Source: Paenibacillus selenitireducens | GTDB lineage: Bacteria > Bacillota > Bacilli > Paenibacillales > Paenibacillaceae | DNA: 64,000 bases | Assembly: GCF_002021565.1 (NCBI RefSeq) | Contig: NZ_MSZX01000005.1 | Coordinates: 372,027 to 436,026, forward strand | Direction of reading: 5' to 3' | Part shown: piece after piece, positions 7,958 to 15,811 of the stretch | Position numbering within the stretch: the stretch's first letter is position 1 | Layout of the letters: every line of letters starts with the position of its first letter | The notes under the pieces: model-generated | What the model saw: the letters and a program-made list of their open reading frames with translations, nothing else | Database searches by the model: none | Told to the model about the DNA's origin: nothing | Position numbers and translations under genes: made by a program

Positions 7958-9226
7958 ATGAAAGTGACTGCCGTCCTATTGGGCGCGGGAGACCGCGGAG
8001 CGAGGGCATATGGTCCTTACGCCATGAATAATCCGCATGAACTTCAGTTTGTAGCTGTAGCGGAACCGAATGAGGAGCGAAGAACAAGCTTTATGGAGGA
8101 TCATCACATCCCGGAATCGAAGGCATTTCTGGATTGGAAGGAAGTGTTAAGCCAACCTAAGATGGCGGAAGTGATCGTTATTTGTACCATGGACCGTCAA
8201 CATTATGAACCAACGTTGCGGGCTTTGGAGCTTGGATACCATGTTCTATTGGAGAAGCCGATGTCTCCCAATCCGCAGGAATGTATCGAGATGGAGCTCG
8301 CTGCACGCAAGCATGATCGTTTGCTCACGATCGGCCATGTATTACGCTATACCAGTTATTGGTCTTCGATAAAACGTATCATGAACGAAGGGAAAATCGG
8401 TCAAATCGTATCCATTCAGCTCAATGAAAATGTAGGACATATGCATATGTCGCATAGTTTTGTACGGGGGAATTGGAGTAATTCGAATAAGACAAGTCCG
8501 ATGATTCTACAGAAATCCTGTCATGACATGGATGTATTGTCTTGGTTAATGAACCAACGCTGCATGCGCATTAGTTCCTACGGTTCATTGATGCATTTTA
8601 ACGCTGCGAATGCGCCGGAAGGAGCACCAGAGCGTTGTCTCGACGGATGTCCTGCTGAAATGAGCTGTCCTTACCATGCGGCCCGGTATTACTTAGGCGA
8701 TGGCAAAGGGTGGGCAAGGAAATTCACGCTCGATACGACGCGAGAAGGCATTTTAGAGGCCTTACGGACGACACCTTATGGCAGATGTGTATACCACTGC
8801 GATAACAATGTTGTTGATCATCAGGTTGTATCGATGGAATTTGAGGATGGGGCGACGGCAACTTTTAGCATGAGCGGGTTCACGCATAACATGACTCGAA
8901 CGATACAAATCATGGGAACGAAGGGTGAAATTCGCGGCGATATGGCGGATCAATCCTATACCGTATACGATTTTCTGACGAAAGAAGAAGCAACCTTCAA
9001 AGTCAATCCGGGCACATTCGGGCACGGCGGCGGCGATGAAGGGATTGTCCGGCAGTTCCTGAAAGAAGTGAGGGAATATGCAGGGGGCGAGAGCCTCACA
9101 TCCGCTGCCGCTTCGGTACGCAGTCATTTGATGGCTTTCGCTGCGGAAGAATCTCGACTTCAACAAGGAAAAGCGATTCAAATTGATGAGTACTACCGGA
9201 GTTTCATTCCAGAGGGAGCAGTCTAA
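7958..9226 (+). CDS. Gfo/Idh/MocA family NAD(P)-dependent oxidoreductase
   Basis: This cytoplasmic enzyme of 422 residues oxidises or epimerises a sugar, inositol or sugar acid. It has an N-terminal Rossmann fold (AVLLGAGDRGARAY) and the family signature LLEKPMSPN near residue 90. A C-terminal alpha/beta substrate domain carries a cysteine-rich insert (ERCLDGCPAEMSCPYH) seen in many Paenibacillus members, perhaps structural metal binding. GTG 7955 and ATG 7958 are both possible starts; the ATG has slightly better spacing. Lying between the LacI regulator and a sugar ABC transporter, it probably acts on the imported compound. Confidence 0.86.
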   Translation: MKVTAVLLGAGDRGARAYGPYAMNNPHELQFVAVAEPNEERRTSFMEDHHIPESKAFLDWKEVLSQPKMAEVIVICTMDRQHYEPTLRALELGYHVLLEKPMSPNPQECIEMELAARKHDRLLTIGHVLRYTSYWSSIKRIMNEGKIGQIVSIQLNENVGHMHMSHSFVRGNWSNSNKTSPMILQKSCHDMDVLSWLMNQRCMRISSYGSLMHFNAANAPEGAPERCLDGCPAEMSCPYHAARYYLGDGKGWARKFTLDTTREGILEALRTTPYGRCVYHCDNNVVDHQVVSMEFEDGATATFSMSGFTHNMTRTIQIMGTKGEIRGDMADQSYTVYDFLTKEEATFKVNPGTFGHGGGDEGIVRQFLKEVREYAGGESLTSAAASVRSHLMAFAAEESRLQQGKAIQIDEYYRSFIPEGAV

Positions 9227-9359
9227 CCTATTTATCTGGCAGGTGAATGAGTCTTGGGAGGTGGTCGTTGCTTCAGTAACCGATCGATGTTGGAGATGAA
9301 GGTTCAACCCGTCAGTCAGACGCAAAACAATCACAAGTATATTATTGGGGGTATTGCGT

Positions 9360-10697
9360 ATGAAAAGGATGTTTATGGTAACTCTTCTTGCGTTCATGGT
9401 CATGATGGCTGGATGTTCCGGCGGCTCAACCTCATCCAATGAGGGAGGAAATGCATCTTCAACAGACAGTAAAACAACGGATACGAATACATCGAAGGAA
9501 ACGAAAGCAAGCGACTCCAAGGAAAAGGTTAAAATCACCTATGCGGGATGGGGTGCAAGTCCTTATAAAGAGGCTTATCCAATGATTAAAGAGGCCTTTG
9601 AGAAGACGCATCCAAATATTGAGATTGAAATACAAGATACTCCGAACAAGCAGTATTGGCAGAAGATTGAGACGGCTGCGAACGGTGACAACCTGCCTGA
9701 TGTCTTCTGGATGAACGGTCCAAGATTTATCCAGTATGCGGCGAATGACATGTTGATGCCGCTAGGGGATTTAATTAAGCAAGATAATTATGACATGAAC
9801 AATTATCCTAAATCGCTCGTGGATCTGTATAGCTATAACGGGGAGTCCTATGGGATACCTAAGGATTTCGATACGATTGGGGTCTGGTATAACAAAGCCT
9901 TATTCGACGAGAAGAAAGTGGAATATCCCAATGCCACTTGGGATTGGAACAAAATGATTGAAGCGGCACAGAAGCTAACCGACCCTACCAAAGGGGTGTG
10001 GGGTATCGCTGCAGGTTTTGATTCACAGGGTGGGTATTACAACACCATTTACCAATCGGGTGGATACATCATCTCAGACGATAAAAAATCCTCAGGGTAT
10101 GACAAACCGGAAGCGATCGAAGGTTTACGATTCTGGGTAGATCTGATTAATAAGTACAAAGTATCTCCTACGATGGCTCAAATGACGGATACAGAACCGC
10201 TGAATTTATTTACATCCGGTAAAGTAGCCATGTTATGGGAAGGTTCTTGGAATGCCGTAGAGTTCTCGTCGAATGACTATTTAAAAGATAAGATTGGTGT
10301 TGCTGCCCTCCCGAAAGGCAAGGAGCAATCTGTTGTCATTCATGGTCTAGGTCACGTCATGGCGAAGAATACCAAACATCCGAAGGAAGCATGGGAATTC
10401 TTGAAGTTCTTAGGCTCGAAGGAAGTAGCGGATATTCATACAAAGACGGGTGTAGCGATCCCTGCATTCAATGGTACGCAAGAAGCTTGGGTGAAGTCGA
10501 AGCCAGACTTAGATCTGCAGATCTTTATTGATCAATTGGCGTACTCCAAACCGTATCCGGTTTCCCGATATACGGCGAAATGGTCTAGTCTTGAGCCTGA
10601 TATCCTGAAGAAGGCATGGGCTGGCGAAGTCAGCGTGGAAGATGCCGCGAAGGAAATGGCGGCGAAGATGAACGAAGCGCTCGCCGCCGAAAAATAG
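9360..10697 (+). CDS. Sugar ABC transporter substrate-binding lipoprotein
   Basis: This 445-residue extracellular solute-binding protein family 1 lipoprotein captures a sugar or oligosaccharide for the two permeases downstream. The signal peptide ends in a lipobox MMAGC (lipidated Cys19), followed by a Ser/Thr/Asn/Lys-rich tether to about residue 55. The mature domain shows the family features VFWMNGPRFIQYA, YGIPKDFDTIGVWYNK and the GKVAMLWEGSW hinge block. The start ATG lies 8 nt after a GGGGG ribosome binding site. No ATPase is in the locus, so a shared MsmX-type ATPase elsewhere is expected. Confidence 0.9.
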   Translation: MKRMFMVTLLAFMVMMAGCSGGSTSSNEGGNASSTDSKTTDTNTSKETKASDSKEKVKITYAGWGASPYKEAYPMIKEAFEKTHPNIEIEIQDTPNKQYWQKIETAANGDNLPDVFWMNGPRFIQYAANDMLMPLGDLIKQDNYDMNNYPKSLVDLYSYNGESYGIPKDFDTIGVWYNKALFDEKKVEYPNATWDWNKMIEAAQKLTDPTKGVWGIAAGFDSQGGYYNTIYQSGGYIISDDKKSSGYDKPEAIEGLRFWVDLINKYKVSPTMAQMTDTEPLNLFTSGKVAMLWEGSWNAVEFSSNDYLKDKIGVAALPKGKEQSVVIHGLGHVMAKNTKHPKEAWEFLKFLGSKEVADIHTKTGVAIPAFNGTQEAWVKSKPDLDLQIFIDQLAYSKPYPVSRYTAKWSSLEPDILKKAWAGEVSVEDAAKEMAAKMNEALAAEK

Positions 10698-10710
10698 AAG
10701 ACTTTGAAAT

Positions 10711-10750
10711 ATAGGCCTTGGACTGGAAGCAGACACAAGGCCTATTCTTA
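10711..10750 (+). terminator. Intercistronic hairpin (partial terminator) after the binding-protein gene
   Basis: ATAGGCCTTG (10711-10720) pairs perfectly with CAAGGCCTAT (10736-10745), followed only by TCTTA. The weak T tract suggests attenuation or mRNA protection, which would give more binding protein than permease, as is common in such operons. Confidence 0.65.
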
Positions 10751-10778
10751 TCAATCCCTGACCTAGGAGGTGCAAGCG

Positions 10779-11714
10779 ATGCAGATGGAAACGCAAATCA
10801 AGCCTAAGCAGCGTATGAAGCGAAGCCGAATCAATCGATTAAAGTACGGTGAATATTTATGGGGGTATCTGTTTATTGCGCCTTTTTTTCTAGGTATCGC
10901 AGTTTTTTACATTTGGCCCGTCCTACAGACATTTTATTTCAGCTTTACGGAGTGGGGCGCATTTAATAAATATAGTTGGAGCGGGATCGATAACTATACC
11001 AAGTTAGCCAGTGATAAATCGCTAATGCATGCGTTCCAGAATACGCTGCAATTCGTTATTTGTTCCGTTCCGTTGACGATTATTTTCTCCATTATTGCCG
11101 CAACCCTCTTAAATCAAAAGGTGAGAGGCCTCACATTGTACCGTACGTTATATTTCCTTCCCGTCGTCACCATGCCAGCAGCGGTATCGATTGTATGGAA
11201 GTGGTTATATAACGGAGACTACGGTCTGATTAACTATGTTCTTAGCTTCTTTCATATTAAAGGTCCGACATGGCTGTCGAGCGCTGATTTTGTCATGTAC
11301 GCGATCATTATCGTAGCAGTTTGGATGTCGATCGGAAATAACATGATCATTTTGCTGTCTGGATTACAGGGCATCTCTTCAAGTTATTATGAAGCGGCCG
11401 AGATTGACGGAGCAAGACCGTTGTATAAATTTATTCATATTACGATTCCATTGCTGACGCCAACTATTTTTTTCGTTACGGTGATGCAGTTAATTAGCGC
11501 TTTTCAGATGTTTGACCTGATCTTCATGATGATTGGGGATAAGAGCATGGTCATTCAATCGGCGCAGACGGTCGTATTCCTGTTCTATAAATACGCCTTT
11601 ATTGATAACGCCAAAGGTTACGCCTCGACCATTGCGATCGTGCTGTTGGTCATTATCATGGTTGTCACCGCCATTCAAATGAAGTTACAGAAGAAGTGGG
11701 TTCATTATGAATAG
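10779..11714 (+). CDS. Carbohydrate ABC transporter permease (MalF/UgpA type)
   Basis: This is one of two membrane subunits of the sugar importer, 311 residues with about six helices. The EAA loop that contacts the ATPase reads YEAAEIDGARPLYKFIHITIP near residue 205. A GTG at 10770 is part of the AGGAGGTG ribosome binding site, so the ATG at 10779 is chosen. It lies 15 nt before the second permease gene and is surely cotranscribed with it. Confidence 0.92.
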   Translation: MQMETQIKPKQRMKRSRINRLKYGEYLWGYLFIAPFFLGIAVFYIWPVLQTFYFSFTEWGAFNKYSWSGIDNYTKLASDKSLMHAFQNTLQFVICSVPLTIIFSIIAATLLNQKVRGLTLYRTLYFLPVVTMPAAVSIVWKWLYNGDYGLINYVLSFFHIKGPTWLSSADFVMYAIIIVAVWMSIGNNMIILLSGLQGISSSYYEAAEIDGARPLYKFIHITIPLLTPTIFFVTVMQLISAFQMFDLIFMMIGDKSMVIQSAQTVVFLFYKYAFIDNAKGYASTIAIVLLVIIMVVTAIQMKLQKKWVHYE

Positions 11715-11729
11715 AAAGGAGTCATCCCT

Positions 11730-12569
11730 ATGCGTACACAAAGCTATCGAATAAGCCGCAAATCGAAGGTATTGATTCATGCCCTCTTGATCTTTGGAGC
11801 GATTCTCATGATGATTCCTTTTGTCTGGATGCTCCTGACTTCCTTCAAAACCTTGACAGAATCGACTCAAGTGCCGCCCGTCATCATTCCGAAATCCTTC
11901 TCGTTTGACAATTACGCCAAAGCCTTGGTGTCATTGCCCTTTAAAACCTTCTATTTCAATACGATCTTTACCACGTTGATGAAAACAATAGGACAGTTGT
12001 TGTTCTGCTCGATGGCCGCGTATGCATTTGCCAGACTCCAATTCCCTGGTCGTACATTTATATTCTTGCTCTGTTTATCGGTATTGATGGTCCCAGGTCA
12101 GGTATTTATTATTCCGCAATACATGATCATGAAGCAGCTTCACTGGATTGATTCTTTGCAAGCTTTGATTGTTCCAGGATTGTTCAGTGTATTCGGTACG
12201 TTTCTCTTACGGCAGTTTTTTATGACCATTCCGCGTGAATTAGAAGAAGCTGCGAAACTGGATGGTTGTCATTATGTAGGAATTTATTGGCGGATCATCT
12301 TACCGTTAGCGAAACCCGGGTTAGTGGCGCTTGCGATCTTTACGATTCTGTGGTCATGGAATGATCTCTTATGGCCGATCATCGTGAACACATCGATGCA
12401 GAAGATGCCGCTATCGGCTGGGCTTGCCTACTTGCAGGGCGAACATTTTACGAACTTCCCGGTGTTGATGGCAGGTTCAATTCTAGCGGTATGGCCCATG
12501 ATTATCATGTTCCTGTTCTTCCAACGCTACTTTATTGAAGGGATTGCTCTTACAGGAACGAAGCAGTAA
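11730..12569 (+). CDS. Carbohydrate ABC transporter permease (MalG/UgpE type)
   Basis: This is the second membrane subunit, 279 residues with six predicted helices. The EAA motif reads LEEAAKLDGCHYVGIYWRII near residue 175. It ends FIEGIALTGTKQ, the usual MalG-type C terminus (EGIxxGAVKG-like). AAAGGAG precedes the start. The sugar specificity is not evident from the sequence. About 150 nt without a gene separates it from tdh. Confidence 0.92.
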   Translation: MRTQSYRISRKSKVLIHALLIFGAILMMIPFVWMLLTSFKTLTESTQVPPVIIPKSFSFDNYAKALVSLPFKTFYFNTIFTTLMKTIGQLLFCSMAAYAFARLQFPGRTFIFLLCLSVLMVPGQVFIIPQYMIMKQLHWIDSLQALIVPGLFSVFGTFLLRQFFMTIPRELEEAAKLDGCHYVGIYWRIILPLAKPGLVALAIFTILWSWNDLLWPIIVNTSMQKMPLSAGLAYLQGEHFTNFPVLMAGSILAVWPMIIMFLFFQRYFIEGIALTGTKQ

Positions 12570-12725
12570 GGTCATTGTTTTTTACAGCCATCATTCTCAG
12601 ATAATCAGTCAAGTTGCCTGATAAGGGGCATATAATATCTCGTGCATTTCTAGAAGAGACTGGGAAGGATCATCCCAAGAATAAGGAATTCATGCTTTCA
12701 TTAGGTAGAAGGCGGGGGAATGCGT

Positions 12726-13766
12726 ATGGGTACGATGTTGGGACTCGTAAAAGAACAAAGGGCTCCGGGTGCCGTATTACGGGAGGTGCCGATCCCGGTG
12801 TGCGGACCGTTCGATGTATTGGTTCAAGTTAAAGCGACTTCGATTTGCGGCACAGATCTACATATCTATAATTGGGATACGTGGGCAGAACAGACGGTGG
12901 TCACACCGAACGTTTTCGGGCATGAATTCGCTGGGGTTGTCGTTGATATTGGGTCGCAGGTGACGAACGTTCATATTGGAGATCATATTTCGGCCGAAGG
13001 TCATATGGTATGCGGGATTTGTAAAGCTTGCCGAACGGGGAATTCTCATGTCTGCCCCCATACGCGCAGCTTCGGAATCACCGCACCTGGCTGCTTCGCG
13101 GAATATGCACTGGTGCAGGCTTCGAATGTAATCCCTAACTCGAAAGCACTTCCTTTCGAGTTAGCTTGCTTACAAGATGCGCTGGGTAATGCCGTCCAGA
13201 CGGTTCTTACGGGGGATATTGTTGGTAAATCGGTCGCGATCATTGGTGCCGGGCCGATTGGTCTTATGGCGGCAGCAGTTGCCAAAGCATGTGGAGCAGG
13301 TAAGGTGATCGCGGTTGATGTGAACGAGTATCGGTTAGCGCTCGCGGTCAAGCTTGGAGCGGATGCGATCGTAAATAGCCGCATGGAATCCATGGCCGAG
13401 CGACTGCGAGAACTCACAGGCGGTGAAGGTGCTGAGGTCGTACTTGAGATGTCTGGTCATCCTGAAGCAATCCGCGATGGCTTCGAAGCCGCTGCGCATT
13501 CAGGCCGTGTATCGCTGCTTGGTATTCCGAGTCGGGAAGTGACCCTGGATTTCGCCAGACATATCATTTTCAAAGGGCTGCATATTGACGGAATTACAGG
13601 CCGGCGCATGTATCAAACATGGTATCAAATGAAAGGGCTGCTGGATACCGGGCGCATTGATTTGACACCGCTTGTTACGCATTCGATGAAGCTGACTGAA
13701 TATGAAGAAGCCTTCCAATTGATGCGTACGGGTCAATGCGGAAAAATTGTCTTCAATCATGATTAG
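12726..13766 (+). CDS. tdh: L-threonine 3-dehydrogenase (zinc alcohol dehydrogenase family)
   Basis: This cytoplasmic NAD-dependent enzyme oxidises L-threonine to 2-amino-3-ketobutyrate. At 346 residues it matches Tdh in length and blocks: SICGTDLHIYNWDTWA (catalytic zinc Cys and the Tdh-specific NWD), GHEFAGVV, a four-cysteine structural zinc lobe (CGICKACRTGNSHVC), the Rossmann GAGPIGLMAAAV, and the C-terminal FQLMRTGQCGKIV. In-frame ATGs at 12720, 12726 and 12735 compete; GGGGG at 12714-12718 best fits 12726. The Kbl partner gene follows by 18 nt, which supports the threonine assignment even though the upstream neighbours are a sugar transporter. Confidence 0.9.
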   Translation: MGTMLGLVKEQRAPGAVLREVPIPVCGPFDVLVQVKATSICGTDLHIYNWDTWAEQTVVTPNVFGHEFAGVVVDIGSQVTNVHIGDHISAEGHMVCGICKACRTGNSHVCPHTRSFGITAPGCFAEYALVQASNVIPNSKALPFELACLQDALGNAVQTVLTGDIVGKSVAIIGAGPIGLMAAAVAKACGAGKVIAVDVNEYRLALAVKLGADAIVNSRMESMAERLRELTGGEGAEVVLEMSGHPEAIRDGFEAAAHSGRVSLLGIPSREVTLDFARHIIFKGLHIDGITGRRMYQTWYQMKGLLDTGRIDLTPLVTHSMKLTEYEEAFQLMRTGQCGKIVFNHD

Positions 13767-13784
13767 CGGAAGGGGAGATCTGAC

Positions 13785-14960
13785 ATGGCTCACTGGAATC
13801 GGTTGACGCAGGAATTGGATCAATGGCGACGAGAGGGGAGATATCGGCCTTTAACGGTGTGGAATAGCGGTTCTGGAACATGGATGGAATTGAACGGAAG
13901 GCAAGTGCTTCAAATGTCATCCAATAATTATTTGGGATTGACCGATCACCCCGCGTTAAAGGCAGCCGCACTCGAAGCCATTGAGACCTATGGTGTCGGC
14001 AGCGGATCCGTCCGAACGATCACAGGGACGCTAGATTTGCATGATCAACTCGAACAAGAACTTGCCCAATTTAAGCAGACGGAAGCTGTGCTAACCTTTC
14101 AATCTGGATTTACGACCAACCAAGGCGTATTAGGCTCCATTTTGAGCGAAAATGATGTTGTTATCAGTGATGCATTGAATCATGCAAGTATTATCGATGG
14201 GATTCGATTGACGAAAGCACAGCGCAAAATTTACGCTCATAAAGACATGGATCAATTAGAGGATGTGCTCAAGCAGTGTTCTTCCTTTGAACAGCGTATC
14301 ATTGTGACGGACGGCGTTTTTAGCATGGATGGAGATATTGCACCCTTACCGCAAATTGTTGAATTAGCTGAACAGTATGATGCGTTGGTGTATGTGGATG
14401 ATGCCCATGCCAGCGGGGTTCTTGGGAAGCATGGCAAGGGATCGACGGATCATTTTTCGTTACATGGGAGGGTCCATATTCAAGTAGGGACCTTGTCCAA
14501 AGCGATCGGTGTCGTGGGTGGATATGTAGCGACGTCGCAAGTGTTAAAGGACTATCTCATTCATAAAGCAAGACCGTTTCTATTCTCGACTTCAGCACCC
14601 CCAAGTATCGCTGCGGCATGTCTAGCGGCGATCCGGGTGCTGAAGCAGAGCTCTGTATTGCAAGATCGCTTGTGGCAGAATACGACAGCTTTCCGACAGT
14701 CCCTAATTCATTTGGGATTCAATACGGGTGCAAGTGAAACGCCAATTATTCCGATTATGATTGGAGAACCTGCAATTACCATGAGATTCTCGGATCGATT
14801 ATTAGACGAAGGGCTATTTGCCCAAGGTATCGTCTATCCTACAGTGGCTCAAGATCAAGGGAGAGTCCGGCTGATCGTCACGGCCAAACATACGGATGCA
14901 GATCTCGCATTTGCCTTAGATGTGATCGCCAGGGTAGGTAGAGAATTTGGATTGATTTAA
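13785..14960 (+). CDS. kbl: Glycine C-acetyltransferase (2-amino-3-ketobutyrate CoA ligase)
   Basis: This PLP enzyme of the alpha-oxoamine synthase family cleaves 2-amino-3-ketobutyrate with CoA to glycine and acetyl-CoA, completing Tdh-dependent threonine breakdown. The length of 391 residues is typical. Visible features are SNNYLGLTDHP near residue 46, GSGSVRTITGT, the PLP-contacting DDAHASGVLG near residue 205, and the Schiff-base lysine K239 in TLSKAIG. AOS family members (KBL, BioF, HemA) are alike, so the call leans on the adjacent tdh. No clear terminator follows. Confidence 0.9.
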   Translation: MAHWNRLTQELDQWRREGRYRPLTVWNSGSGTWMELNGRQVLQMSSNNYLGLTDHPALKAAALEAIETYGVGSGSVRTITGTLDLHDQLEQELAQFKQTEAVLTFQSGFTTNQGVLGSILSENDVVISDALNHASIIDGIRLTKAQRKIYAHKDMDQLEDVLKQCSSFEQRIIVTDGVFSMDGDIAPLPQIVELAEQYDALVYVDDAHASGVLGKHGKGSTDHFSLHGRVHIQVGTLSKAIGVVGGYVATSQVLKDYLIHKARPFLFSTSAPPSIAAACLAAIRVLKQSSVLQDRLWQNTTAFRQSLIHLGFNTGASETPIIPIMIGEPAITMRFSDRLLDEGLFAQGIVYPTVAQDQGRVRLIVTAKHTDADLAFALDVIARVGREFGLI

Positions 14961-15120
14961 GCTTTTGGTTATGAAAAATGTAGAATGCTGGTAATTGCCA
15001 TGCGTTTATCGTAAAATAAGAGGATGAATCACGTCAGCGCATGAAAATCATATTTCGATTCGAACAGGGAGGCTATGCGGCTTTCCTTTTTTCATGCCTA
15101 ACGGCTGGGAGGTACATACA

Positions 15121-15699
15121 TTGAGCATGATAGGAATTATTAGACACGGCATAACACCGTGGAATCAAGAAGGGCGATTTCAAGGACATCGTGATGTGCC
15201 GCTTGCGGAAGAAGGGATTCTCCAAGCACAAGCCCTGGCTCGTCGACTTAACACAGAGCCATGGGATGTTATTGTTTCAAGTGACTTGATGAGAGCAAAA
15301 CAGACAGCAGAGATTGTGGCAGAACAACTTGGCATTGAAACCGTACTCGTGGATGAACGACTTCGTGAAATTTCCGGAGGATTATTGGATGGAACGACGG
15401 AATCCGAACGCGTCGCTAAATGGGGTAATGACTGGTATAATATGGAATTAGGACTTGAGAGTGAAGCGTCTTGTCGAAATCGTGGAAGTGCATGTCTCGA
15501 AGAATTAGCGGATCGATATGCAGGTAAACGTGTATTGGTTGTTAGTCATGGTACATTATTGGGTTATACGCTAAATGGGCTCCTGCCTAAGGATGAAGAG
15601 CGTGGTCATTTGCTTAATACGTCGTTAACGAAGCTAATCAAGAAGAATGACGGTTGGGCATGCGAATTATACAACTGTACGAAGCATTTGGATGCCTAG
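15121..15699 (+). CDS. Histidine phosphatase family protein (phosphoglycerate-mutase-like)
   Basis: This 192-residue phosphatase has the RHG catalytic motif at its N terminus (GIIRHGITPWNQEGRFQGH) and the second catalytic histidine in VVSHGTLLGY. SSDLMRAKQTAEI carries the conserved arginine region. An ATG at 15094 opens the frame, but GGGAGGT at 15107-15113 sits 7 nt before a TTG at 15121, so TTG is the probable start. Members dephosphorylate sugars, cofactors such as alpha-ribazole phosphate, or proteins; nothing here fixes the substrate, although a bluB gene lies 5 kb away. Confidence 0.85.
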   Translation: MSMIGIIRHGITPWNQEGRFQGHRDVPLAEEGILQAQALARRLNTEPWDVIVSSDLMRAKQTAEIVAEQLGIETVLVDERLREISGGLLDGTTESERVAKWGNDWYNMELGLESEASCRNRGSACLEELADRYAGKRVLVVSHGTLLGYTLNGLLPKDEERGHLLNTSLTKLIKKNDGWACELYNCTKHLDA

Positions 15700-15811
15700 C
15701 TGGGAAACGGTAATATCACAGAACGTTCAAAAGCTGAGAACTTACATTCGAGTTGCAGCGTAAGGCATCAGCGTTGAATGATAGATGAATCAAATTGAGG
15801 GAGGCGTAAGA

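Noticed and set aside
8762-9538. 258-residue minus-strand ORF opposite the oxidoreductase and binding-protein genes
   Set aside because: It is a shadow of two well-supported genes on the plus strand.
12614-12832. 72-residue ORF before tdh
   Set aside because: It overlaps tdh in another frame, has no ribosome binding site and no protein-like pattern.
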